A stretch of DNA of 64,000 nucleotides from Ignavibacteria bacterium (GTDB taxonomy: Bacteria > Bacteroidota > Ignavibacteria > SZUA-365): contig JADKJW010000031.1 in the NCBI GenBank assembly GCA_016720835.1, forward strand, positions 310,001-374,000, read 5' to 3'. Both the position numbers and the translations under genes were made by a program. Of the stretch, positions 29,893 to 37,849 are shown in pieces. Numbering within the stretch: the first letter of the stretch is position 1; each line of letters begins with the position of its first letter. The notes below the pieces were generated by a model, which was given only the letters and a program-made list of their open reading frames with translations, searched no databases and was not told the origin of the DNA.

Positions 29893-31140
29893 TTATGATC
29901 GGATCCATCGAACGATTTCGTCGAGCGTGGGGCGCGTGCCCGTCAGGAGAATGCCGACACGGAAGACCTTCGCGGCGATCCACACGACGACGGCGATCGA
30001 CAGCACGAGGCCTGCGAGGCTGGCCGCGATCTGCCAGGCGGGAGGCGTGAGGATCGGCAGGCGCAGGATCATCATCGAAGGCGTGAGCAACGGCACGAAG
30101 CTGAGGCCGACGAGCAGCGGACTGTTCGGATTCTGCACCGCGATCATCGCGATGACGAGCGGCAGCGACAGGAAGATCGACAGGTAGCCGGTCATCTGCT
30201 GCGCCTCCTGTTCGGTGGAGGCGAGGCAACCGAACATCACGAAGATCCCGGCGTACAGCAGAAAGCCGAGGAAGAAGTACACGATCATCAGCCACAGATT
30301 GTCGAGCGGCAGGCCGGTGATGCCCGAGGCGAGCACGAGCACGACCCCGATGACCACCCACAGCGACAGCTGCACGATGCCGAGCAGGCTCAGCCCGATG
30401 ATCTTGCCGAACATCAGGTCGGTGGCGGAACAGGACGAGACCAGCACCTCCACGATGCGGTTGCTCTTTTCCTCCACCATGCTGCGCACCAGCATCTGCC
30501 CCGAGCTCAGGATCATGATCATCAGCATGATGATGAACACGTAGGAAATGCCGAAGGACTCCAGGAAGCCGCTCTGCTTCTCGCCCGTCGGCGTCACGCG
30601 CACCGTGCGGAGATCCGCCCGGCGGTTCAATTCGCCGACCTTGACGGGATCGAGTCCCGCATGCGTGAGCTTGTACGACGTGATCACGCCGGACACGATG
30701 CTTTCCAGGCGCGAAATGTTCTCGATGTCGGACACGTTCCGGGCGCGGTACTCGACGTGCAGGGAATCGAGCGCGGTGGACGGGATGAGGACGGCCGCCT
30801 CCAGGGTCTCCGCGAGGATGCGCTCGTCCGCGCGCCCCTTCGCCTCCTCCATGCTCGTCTCGGCGCCGACCGGCGTCACCACGTAGAGGGGACGGTCGTC
30901 GGGCAGCGTGAACGCGCGCGCCACGGAGGCGGTGACGCTGTCGAGCAGCACGCCGGTGCCGTCGTAGACGAGGAGATGGAGCTGCTCCTGCTTCACGATG
31001 TTCTCGCGCAGCAGGGACGGCACGACGGAGAACAGCGCCATGATGGCGGGCGTGAGGAACAGCCCGATGATGAAGCTCTTGGTCTTCACGCGCTCGACGA
31101 ATTCCCAGCGCGCGACGCTGAAGGCCTTGCGGGAGATCAT
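29893..31140 (-). CDS. ABC-2 type transporter permease (NatB-like)
   Basis: A 415-residue membrane component of a NatAB-type ABC exporter. The N-terminal helix (about residues 22-43, IIGLFLTPAIMALFSVVPS) is followed by a large extracytoplasmic domain of about 150 residues. Five or six helices lie in the C-terminal half, including the conserved SYVFIIMLMIMILSSGQMLVRSMVEEKSNRIVEVL block, with the EEKxxRxxEVL motif that couples to the ATPase. The start overlaps the ATPase stop (ATGA at 31137-31140). Known relatives export Na+ or peptides/antibiotics; the substrate here is not determinable. The 52-aa gene follows. Confidence 0.9.
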   Translation of the reverse strand: MISRKAFSVARWEFVERVKTKSFIIGLFLTPAIMALFSVVPSLLRENIVKQEQLHLLVYDGTGVLLDSVTASVARAFTLPDDRPLYVVTPVGAETSMEEAKGRADERILAETLEAAVLIPSTALDSLHVEYRARNVSDIENISRLESIVSGVITSYKLTHAGLDPVKVGELNRRADLRTVRVTPTGEKQSGFLESFGISYVFIIMLMIMILSSGQMLVRSMVEEKSNRIVEVLVSSCSATDLMFGKIIGLSLLGIVQLSLWVVIGVVLVLASGITGLPLDNLWLMIVYFFLGFLLYAGIFVMFGCLASTEQEAQQMTGYLSIFLSLPLVIAMIAVQNPNSPLLVGLSFVPLLTPSMMILRLPILTPPAWQIAASLAGLVLSIAVVVWIAAKVFRVGILLTGTRPTLDEIVRWIRS

Positions 31141-32291
31141 GCGCGCGGCCCTCCTTCCGCGCGTTCGCGCAATTCGGCCTGCACCTTCTTCTTCACCCGG
31201 AAAAAGCGCAGGGCGGACAGCATCGCCGCCCCGATGAGTATGAAGAACAGCACGGGCTGCAGGTGTCCGGCCTTGACTTGCGCGGCGGCGACGACGAGGA
31301 CGGCAAGGAACATGAGCAGCGAGGTGAACAACTCCCGGCGCACGCGCTTGTCCTGCGCTGCGCTCTTCGGCGGGAGTGCGGCGGCGGCCGTCGTCTCCGC
31401 TTCGGGCATGCCGACGGTCTCGATGAAGATGGCTTCGAGGGACGGTTCGATGCGCGCGAAGCGGGCGATCTGCAGGCGCGCGACCGCCGCGGTGAGAATG
31501 CTGTTGGTGTCCGCGCCGTCGGCGACGACGAGTTCGGCGAAGTTCTGCGACACCTGCGCGCGCGCCACGCCGGGCAGCGTTTCGAGGAAGTCCCCTTCGC
31601 CTTCGAATTCGATCTGCACGGAGTTCTTGCCGAAGCGCTGCTTGATGCCCGCGGGCGAGCCTTCCAGCACGATGCGCCCCTTGTTGATCAGCACCAGGTC
31701 GTCGCAGAGCTTCTCCGCGAATTCCATCTGATGCGTCGAGAAGATGATCGCCCGGTTGTCGAGGCGCAACTCCTGCAGCGCGTCCTTGATCAGGATCTGA
31801 TTCACGGGATCGAGGCCGGAAAACACTTCATCGAGCACGAGCAGCGCCGGTCGGTGCAGCACGGAGATGATGAACTGCACCTTCTGCTGATTGCCCTTGC
31901 TCAGTTCCTCGACGTTGCGCTTGAGGGCGTGCGTCAGCGAGAAGCGCTCGAGCCAGGGCGCCGCGGCGGCGCGCGCGGCGGCCGCGTCCATGCCCTTGAG
32001 GGATGCGAAATACGCGATCACGTGCACGAGCTTGTTCTTGCGGTACAGGCCGCGCTCCTCGGGCAGGTAGCCGACGAGATTCTTGCCCGACTCGCCGGGG
32101 CGTTTTCCGTTGAACAGGATCTCCCCGCTGTCGGGTTGAATGATGTCCATGATCATCCGGATGGTCGTCGATTTCCCCGCGCCGTTCGGTCCGATCAGTC
32201 CGAAGACCTGGCCGGGCTTGACGGTGAAGGAGACGTCGTCAACCGCGCGGACGGAGGTGAAATCCTTGCGCAGGTGTGAAACGGTCAGCAT
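31137..32291 (-). CDS. ABC transporter ATPase (NatA-like) with an extra two-helix membrane tail
   Basis: A 384-residue ATPase. Residues about 1-300 form a normal NatA-type nucleotide-binding protein: Walker A GPNGAGKST at 34-42, signature LSKGNQQKVQF, Walker B LLVLDEVFSGLDP, and the H-loop in IIFSTHQMEF. A C-terminal regulatory domain of the DUF4162 type follows. The last 75 or so residues are odd: an Ala/Pro linker, then two hydrophobic helices (TSLLMFLAVLVVAAAQV and PVLFFILIGAAMLSALRFF) and a basic tail. ABC ATPases of this class are normally soluble, so this one may be tethered to the membrane. It overlaps the permease gene by 4 bases. Confidence 0.9.
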   Translation of the reverse strand: MLTVSHLRKDFTSVRAVDDVSFTVKPGQVFGLIGPNGAGKSTTIRMIMDIIQPDSGEILFNGKRPGESGKNLVGYLPEERGLYRKNKLVHVIAYFASLKGMDAAAARAAAAPWLERFSLTHALKRNVEELSKGNQQKVQFIISVLHRPALLVLDEVFSGLDPVNQILIKDALQELRLDNRAIIFSTHQMEFAEKLCDDLVLINKGRIVLEGSPAGIKQRFGKNSVQIEFEGEGDFLETLPGVARAQVSQNFAELVVADGADTNSILTAAVARLQIARFARIEPSLEAIFIETVGMPEAETTAAAALPPKSAAQDKRVRRELFTSLLMFLAVLVVAAAQVKAGHLQPVLFFILIGAAMLSALRFFRVKKKVQAELRERAEGGPRA

Positions 32292-32377
32292 GCAGTCCTG
32301 TAAGGTTCAGTGCGTGAAAGTGGTCCGGAGTCCGGGGACACCGGATCGTGATGTTCTACGGTACAGTGGCCGTCTTG

Positions 32378-33217
32378 TTACGGGAGCTTCTTTTTGAACG
32401 CCTGATACGATTTCGTGAAGAGCTGCGATTCCGCGGGGGACGGGACCTTCCATTCCGCCATTTTCGCCTGCACGTTGTTCGCGCGGTCTTCCGACGGGGG
32501 ATGCGTCAGAAACAGCGTGGTGAGGGAGGACGAGCTGCTGCCGCCCGCGGCCCCGATCTTCTCGAAGAAGTATTTGATGGAACCCGGGTAGTAATCCGTC
32601 GATCGCAGGTACTGCATGCTGTAGTTGTCGGCCTCCATCTCGTCGTCGCGGCTGTTCTTGAGGAAGCCGAGATTCGTGAAGAGGTTGCCCGCGATTTGCG
32701 CGACCGTGCTGGGATTCTTCCCGAGCACTTCGCCGAGCAGGATCTGGGCGCCGTGCGCGGCGGTGATGCGCTTGGTCGCATGGCGGCGTTCCGCGTGCGC
32801 GATCTCGTGGCCCAGCACACCGGCGAGCGACGCCTCATTGTCGAGAAATTTCATCAGGCCGGTGTACACGTAGATGTAGCCGCCGGGAGTGCAGAAGGCG
32901 TTGATGGTCTTGTCGTCCTGGATGATCTCCACGACGTAGGGATAGATGGCGCGCTTCTGCACATCCGGCGACGCGAGCACTTTCTGCACGATGCCGCCGA
33001 CGTAGGACTTCACTTCGGGGCGCCCCTGCATGATGGGGTATTCCTTCGGGTTGGCGCGAATCTCCTTGTCGAGCTGCGCGCCCAGATTCACGTCGTCGCT
33101 GTCCTTGTAGATGTTCACGCCGCAGGCGATCAGGACCGCGGTGTACGCGAGCATCGTCAGCATGGCGATGCGGCTCCTGAACACCGTGTGGATATTGTGT
33201 CTCATTCGCGATAGCAT
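32378..33217 (-). CDS. M48-family zinc metalloprotease, probable lipoprotein
   Basis: A 279-residue periplasmic metalloprotease of the BepA/YfgC-like M48 group, involved in outer-membrane protein quality control in known cases. The HExxH zinc motif is HEIAH at residues 137-141, and the third ligand is the Glu in SRDDEMEADNYSMQYL. The N-terminus from ATG 33217 (GAGG 7 bases upstream) has a basic stretch, a hydrophobic helix and LIAC with Cys32, a plausible lipobox, so the protein is likely lipid-anchored. The longer frame to 33283 adds 22 residues with no support. It contains one protease domain only; the TPR part of BepA is absent. Confidence 0.9.
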   Translation of the reverse strand: MLSRMRHNIHTVFRSRIAMLTMLAYTAVLIACGVNIYKDSDDVNLGAQLDKEIRANPKEYPIMQGRPEVKSYVGGIVQKVLASPDVQKRAIYPYVVEIIQDDKTINAFCTPGGYIYVYTGLMKFLDNEASLAGVLGHEIAHAERRHATKRITAAHGAQILLGEVLGKNPSTVAQIAGNLFTNLGFLKNSRDDEMEADNYSMQYLRSTDYYPGSIKYFFEKIGAAGGSSSSSLTTLFLTHPPSEDRANNVQAKMAEWKVPSPAESQLFTKSYQAFKKKLP

Positions 33218-33301
33218 GGTGTATCCTCTCTGCGGAAATGGTTGGTGGTGGAAGAGTCGAAAAGTATCCAAAACTTGCGGCAAATCCAGTGCCGCTCGGA
33301 A

Positions 33302-34378
33302 TCACCCGAGATACTGCTCGGGGGCCGGCGTGGAGAGCCAGTACAGGACGCGGTGACGGAAGGCTTTTTCCATCGCGAGGCGCGCGGGCGCATCCGCGGA
33401 CAGCGGAAGCGGGGAGAGCGCGAAGAACGCCGCGATGGCATCCTGAATGCAGGAAATATCATCGTTCCGGAACACGAGGTGGCGCAGGTCGTCCGCTCCC
33501 TCGAAGTACCGCGTGTACCATGCCACGTGCTTGCGCAGGCGAGGCAGACTGAGGATGGGACCGAACTCGCGCGCGAGCATCGCGACGTGCCGCCGCACCA
33601 CATCGGCAAGGTCGGTCACCGATGGCAGGTGCTCGTCGATGCCGCAGCGGCGCCCGAGCGCGATGTCCCGGAATATCCACGGGGTGCCAAGCGCTCCGCG
33701 CGCGATCATCACCGCGTCACAGCCGGTCTGATCCATCATGCGGAAGGCGTCGGCCGAGGAGAACACGTCCCCGTTGCCCACGACGGGGATGGAGGCTTCG
33801 TCCTTCGCGATGGCGATGGCGTCCCAGTGCGCGGGCTGATCGTAGGCGGCGGAGCGGGAACGCGCGTGAACGGTGATGAAACTCGCGCCCGCGTCCTCCA
33901 CGGCGCGCACGATGGCGCGCATGGATTCTTCGCGATGCTGCGCGCTCATGCGCACTTTGGCCGACACCGGCACCGTCGACGCGCGCACGGCGGCGCGCAC
34001 GACGCTTTCGAGGGATTTGGGGTCCTCGAGCAGTTTCGCGCCGGCGCCCGCATCGCAGATGCGCTCGTTCGGACAGCCGCAGTTGATGTCGATGATCGTC
34101 GGGTGCATGCGCGAGAGTTCATGGATGGCCTGCGTCGCCATGCCCGCAGTCGCCGCCACCACCTGCATCGAGATCGCGCCCTCCGCGGGATCGAAGACCG
34201 CGCAGCGGAACGACTCCTTGAGGCCCTCCACGATGCCCTTGGCGCTCACCATCTCCGTGCTCGCGTGCACGACGCCGAATTCCCGGCACACGGCGCGGAA
34301 GGGAATGTCGGTCGTCGCGAGCATCGGCGCGAGTATGGCCCTGCCGGCGAGGAGCTGCTGTACGACATCTGGAATCAT
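33302..34378 (-). CDS. dusB: tRNA-dihydrouridine synthase (DusB-like)
   Basis: A 358-residue FMN enzyme that reduces uridine to dihydrouridine in tRNA with NADPH. The TIM-barrel N-terminal domain begins ILAPMLATTDIPFRAVCREFG, with the FMN-binding APM motif. The catalytic cysteine is Cys102 in INCGCPN, and barrel strands with VSAKVRM and VVGNGDVFS complete the site. A helical C-terminal domain recognises tRNA. The family tends to have a nearby Fis or transcription-factor gene in proteobacteria; here it is divergent from the fur-type gene. The assignment to the DusB branch is by general resemblance; the superfamily is certain. Confidence 0.9.
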   Translation of the reverse strand: MIPDVVQQLLAGRAILAPMLATTDIPFRAVCREFGVVHASTEMVSAKGIVEGLKESFRCAVFDPAEGAISMQVVAATAGMATQAIHELSRMHPTIIDINCGCPNERICDAGAGAKLLEDPKSLESVVRAAVRASTVPVSAKVRMSAQHREESMRAIVRAVEDAGASFITVHARSRSAAYDQPAHWDAIAIAKDEASIPVVGNGDVFSSADAFRMMDQTGCDAVMIARGALGTPWIFRDIALGRRCGIDEHLPSVTDLADVVRRHVAMLAREFGPILSLPRLRKHVAWYTRYFEGADDLRHLVFRNDDISCIQDAIAAFFALSPLPLSADAPARLAMEKAFRHRVLYWLSTPAPEQYLG

Positions 34379-34437
34379 CCTTCCAAGATAGCAAATCCCC
34401 GGGGGTTGCTTCGCATGACTCGAGACGGTATATTCGC

Positions 34438-34456
34438 ATTTAGATTTAGTCTAAAT
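34438..34456. promoter_or_regulatory. Fur-type operator in front of the fur-feoAB operon
   Basis: Inverted repeat ATTTAGA-TTTAG-TCTAAAT, 19 bases, ending only 4 bases before the ATG of the Fur-family gene. The half-sites match the general Fur-family pattern. The position means bound repressor would block both initiation and start-codon access. AT-rich TATATTCGC lies just upstream. No Shine-Dalgarno sequence fits between the operator and the ATG, so the transcript may be leaderless or nearly so. Confidence 0.7.
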
Positions 34457-34460
34457 AGAC

Positions 34461-34913
34461 ATGCAGAAACCCGACATCAAATCCTTCTTCCACGAGTACC
34501 TGCGCCGGAACAACCTGCGCATCACCCCCGAGCGCATCGAAGTGCTGGACGCGGCAATGGCATCCAAGAGCCACTTCGACGCGGATCAGCTCTTCCTGCA
34601 CCTCAAGAAAAAGGGGAGCAAGGTGTCGCGCGCGACGGTGTACAACACGCTCGAGAAGCTGCGCGATTCGGGCATCCTCGTGCAGTACCGCTTCGAGGAA
34701 CGCCTCGCCAAGTACGAAGTCGCCCTCAACAACCAGCCGCATCATCACCTGATCTGCCGTTCCTGCGGCACCATCGAGGAATTCATCGACAAGCGCGTCG
34801 ACCGCATGGCCCGCGACGCCGCCGCCTTCATGAATCACGATCTGCAGGACGCGATCCTGCACATCTACGGGATCTGCCCCGCCTGCAGGAAGAAACACCC
34901 ATCGCAGCCGTAA
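34461..34913 (+). CDS. fur: Fur-family metal-dependent repressor
   Basis: A 150-residue winged-helix repressor. The N-terminal DNA-binding domain carries the family pattern LRITPERIEVLDA and SRATVYNTLEKLRDSGIL (recognition helix). Metal sites include HHH at 94-96 in QPHHHLICRSCG, and the structural zinc pairs are C99/C102 and C139/C142. It is the first gene of an operon with feoA (1-base overlap, TAATG) and feoB, with a palindromic operator directly upstream. Iron-responsive autorepression is therefore the natural reading. Zur or PerR specificity is less likely given the feo partners. Confidence 0.9.
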   Translation: MQKPDIKSFFHEYLRRNNLRITPERIEVLDAAMASKSHFDADQLFLHLKKKGSKVSRATVYNTLEKLRDSGILVQYRFEERLAKYEVALNNQPHHHLICRSCGTIEEFIDKRVDRMARDAAAFMNHDLQDAILHIYGICPACRKKHPSQP

Positions 34914-35137
34914 TGCCCATGCTCCTCAGTACCGTCCGCAAAGGATCGCGCGTCCGCATCGCCGGACTTCCCCTCGGCGACATGCGCTCGCAGCTCATCC
35001 GCCTCGGCCTCATGGAAGGCACCGTGGTGGAATGTCTCGAGCGGCTGCCCGGAGGCACGCTCGTGCTGCTGCACAGCCGCCAGGAAGTGGCCGTGAGCAC
35101 CGAGCTGGCCGCGTCCATCACCGTCTCGTCGCTCTGA
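34913..35137 (+). CDS. feoA: Ferrous iron transport protein FeoA
   Basis: A 74-residue SH3-like accessory protein of Feo iron uptake. It starts MPMLLSTVRKG at the ATG overlapping the fur stop; an alternative start is the Met two codons later. The typical core is present: GSRVRIAGLP, then SQLIRLGLMEGTVVE, then a C-terminal strand LVLLHSRQEVAVSTELA. FeoA binds FeoB in the cytoplasm and modulates its GTPase and transport. The feoB start follows after 19 bases. Confidence 0.92.
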   Translation: MPMLLSTVRKGSRVRIAGLPLGDMRSQLIRLGLMEGTVVECLERLPGGTLVLLHSRQEVAVSTELAASITVSSL

Positions 35138-35156
35138 GAAAGGATACACGCACCTC

Positions 35157-37232
35157 ATGCCATCGCCGATTGTCGACACCGGACCGGAACGCGCGCTCAC
35201 GTCCAAAACGCATCCGCCGCAACCGCATGCCGGACATCATCACCCGCGCACGGATATCCTCGCGGGCGATCCCTCCAAGCGCAAACTCGTCCTCGTCGGG
35301 AATCCGAATGTCGGCAAATCCGTGTTCTTCAACTACCTCAGCGGCCTGTACGTCGATGTCTCCAATTTTCCCGGCACCACCGTGGAAGTTGCGAAAGCCT
35401 CCTACCTCGAGTACGATCTGTACGACACGCCCGGCATCTACGGCGTGTCGTCCTTCAACGACGAGGAAACCGTCGCGCGCGACATCATCCTGAATGCGGA
35501 TCTGATCGTCAACATCGTCGACGGCGTGCACCTCGAGCGCGATCTGTTCCTGACCCAGCAGCTCATCGACATGGGCAAGCCGGTCGGCGTGGCCGTGAAC
35601 ATGCTGGACGAGGCGCGCCATCAGAAACTCGACATCGATCTTGCCGCGCTGGAACGCGAACTCGGCGTGCCCGTCATCGGCACCGTCGCCACGCAGCGCG
35701 AGGGACTCGACGCCATCCACGACCTCATCCGCTCGGTACGCGAAGGACGTCAGAATCCGTCTCTCCACGCCGAGCTGCACCGCCTCCTGAGCGTGGTCGG
35801 CTCGCAGGGAGAAGCACTGCTCGTGCTCGAGGGCGATCCGGTCATCGCCGCGCGGCACGGCCTGAAGACCGTCGTCTCCTCGTCGCGCGACGAACTCTAC
35901 ATCGATCGGCGGAACCGCGTCAACACCATCGTCGCGCAGGTCGTCAGCCATGCGCAGACAGGCCGCCGCCTGTCGTCACTGTTCGGGCGCGCGACGGTCA
36001 GCCCGATCTGGGGTCTTCCGATTCTCGCCGTCATTCTCTTTCTGCTCTACCAGTTCGTCGGCGTGCTCGTGGCGCAGGATCTCGTCGGCTTCACCGAATC
36101 GACGGTGGGCAACCGGATCGTGGAAGTGGCGATCAAGGGCGCCGTCGCGCGCAATGCCGCGACGGAGATCACGGTGGAACGGGTGGGCGCTCACGACGAA
36201 ATCATCGCAGAGCGAAACTTCAGCTTTCCTGATGGCCGCTTTGCGAATCCGGCGCTGTGGAAGGAAGCGCAGGACTTCGCATCAGGCCACACCGCCAACT
36301 GGACCTTCAAATATTCGAATCCCTGGATCGTCGTGTTCTTCGGGGAATTCGGCGCGATCACGATGACGCTCACGTACCTGCTCTTCCTGCTCATGCCGCT
36401 CGTCATCGGCTTCTACCTCGCGCTCTCGGTGCTGGAGGACAGCGGCTACCTGCCGCGGCTGGCGACGATCGTGGATCGCACGCTGCGCGTCATCGGGCTC
36501 AACGGACGCGCGATCATCCCGCTCATTCTCGGATTCGGCTGCGTCACCATGGCTACCATTACGACGCGCCTGCTCGGGACGAACAGGGAAAAGACGATTG
36601 CAACCACGATATTGCAGCTCGCGATCCCGTGCTCCGCGCAACTCGGCGTCATCGCCGCGCTGCTCGCGACCGCGGGTCCCGCGGCAACGGCGATCTACGC
36701 GGCGGTGATCTTTTCCTTCCTCGTCGCCGTCGGCACCTCGATGAGCAGGCTCATTCCCGGCGAAACATCCGCCCTGCTGCTCGACCTCCCGCCGATGCGC
36801 TTTCCCCGCGTCGGGAACGTGGTGCAGAAGACCGCCTACAAAACGTATTTCTTCATGAAGGAAGCCAGCCCGTGGTTCTTTGTCGGCGCGCTCGCGGTCA
36901 GCATTCTGCAGGTCACCGGCGCGCTCGTCGCGGTGCAGGACCTGCTGCAGCCGCTGGTCGTGTCCTGGCTCAAACTCCCGAAGGAGGCGGCCACCGCCTT
37001 CGTCATGGGACTCGTGCGACGCGACTTCGGAGCCGCCGGACTGTATTCGATGGATCTCTCGCCGTATCAGACCGTCGCCGCCCTGGTCACCATCACCCTG
37101 TTCGTGCCCTGCATCGCGTCCGTCGTCGTGATGCTCAAGGAACGCGGCCTCAAGGAAGGCATGATCATCTGGACGGGCAGCTTCGTGCTCGCCCTCGTCG
37201 TCGGCGGCCTCGTCGCGCAGTTGCTGATTTGA
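35157..37232 (+). CDS. feoB: Ferrous iron transporter FeoB
   Basis: A 691-residue Fe(II) uptake protein. The N-terminal G domain has G1 GNPNVGKS at 48-55, SNFPGTTVEV (G2), DTPG at 90-93 (G3) and NMLDEA (G4). After the helical GDI-like domain come about ten membrane segments with two Gate motifs. FeoB hallmarks such as LSVLEDSGYLPRLA, ILGFGCVTMATITTR and IPCSAQLGVIAAL are all visible. An unusual His/Pro-rich leader (HPPQPHAGHHHP, residues 19-30) precedes the G domain and could bind metal. It is in an operon with fur and feoA. Confidence 0.96.
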   Translation: MPSPIVDTGPERALTSKTHPPQPHAGHHHPRTDILAGDPSKRKLVLVGNPNVGKSVFFNYLSGLYVDVSNFPGTTVEVAKASYLEYDLYDTPGIYGVSSFNDEETVARDIILNADLIVNIVDGVHLERDLFLTQQLIDMGKPVGVAVNMLDEARHQKLDIDLAALERELGVPVIGTVATQREGLDAIHDLIRSVREGRQNPSLHAELHRLLSVVGSQGEALLVLEGDPVIAARHGLKTVVSSSRDELYIDRRNRVNTIVAQVVSHAQTGRRLSSLFGRATVSPIWGLPILAVILFLLYQFVGVLVAQDLVGFTESTVGNRIVEVAIKGAVARNAATEITVERVGAHDEIIAERNFSFPDGRFANPALWKEAQDFASGHTANWTFKYSNPWIVVFFGEFGAITMTLTYLLFLLMPLVIGFYLALSVLEDSGYLPRLATIVDRTLRVIGLNGRAIIPLILGFGCVTMATITTRLLGTNREKTIATTILQLAIPCSAQLGVIAALLATAGPAATAIYAAVIFSFLVAVGTSMSRLIPGETSALLLDLPPMRFPRVGNVVQKTAYKTYFFMKEASPWFFVGALAVSILQVTGALVAVQDLLQPLVVSWLKLPKEAATAFVMGLVRRDFGAAGLYSMDLSPYQTVAALVTITLFVPCIASVVVMLKERGLKEGMIIWTGSFVLALVVGGLVAQLLI

Positions 37233-37281
37233 CTCTCGCGGACGCGCCCCGCGGCGCTCCCCGCCACTCCAGGAGTATCGC

Positions 37282-37815
37282 ATGATCCGACACGCACTTC
37301 TCGCCGTCGCGCTGCTGCTCGCAGCGCAGGCCTCGCGCGCCCAGGAAGCCCGCCACCGCTTCGATCCGGTGGTGTACCTCGGCACGCTCAACATCTATCA
37401 GCAGTGGGCCGAGGGAGTGTTCCTCAAGCCGCCGCACAGCGTGCAGCAGTACGTCGACACGCTGCTCTCGTACGAGAACGTCATCGCCTTCACGCTGGTC
37501 ACGCGCGATTCGTCCCGCGCGGGGTGGACGATGCGCATGGACTTCGACGCCGACAACTACGGCGCGCTGAAGCTGATCCGCGTGAAAGCGTGGAAACCCG
37601 CGGGCACGGATGCCGCCGCCGAATTCAAGGATCTCGCGTCGCGCGTGCAGAGCATCCTGAAACGGAAACTCCTCGAGCGGACGGAAGATTCAGCGGACAA
37701 GATTGTCTGGAAATGGATGCCCCGTTCCGGGCATGCCTTCGTCATCACGCGGCAGGCCGCGGAAGGCGCGCGTCCCGCCATGCTGCGGATGTCCCTCGAC
37801 GCCGTGGTACAGTGA
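37282..37815 (+). CDS. Small secreted protein of unknown function
   Basis: A 177-residue protein with a signal peptide (about 1-20, ALLLAAQASRA/QE). AGGAG lies 7 bases before the ATG. The mature part has mixed alpha/beta character (YENVIAFTLVTRDS, AGWTMRMDFDADNYGALKLIRVKAW) with no family I recognise. It starts 49 bases after feoB on the same strand, so it may be the last gene of the iron operon. It carries no cysteines or obvious metal motif, and a role in iron uptake would be guesswork. Confidence 0.65.
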   Translation: MIRHALLAVALLLAAQASRAQEARHRFDPVVYLGTLNIYQQWAEGVFLKPPHSVQQYVDTLLSYENVIAFTLVTRDSSRAGWTMRMDFDADNYGALKLIRVKAWKPAGTDAAAEFKDLASRVQSILKRKLLERTEDSADKIVWKWMPRSGHAFVITRQAAEGARPAMLRMSLDAVVQ

Positions 37816-37849
37816 GTGCATGGGGACAGGGGAAAGGGAATGCGATGCG

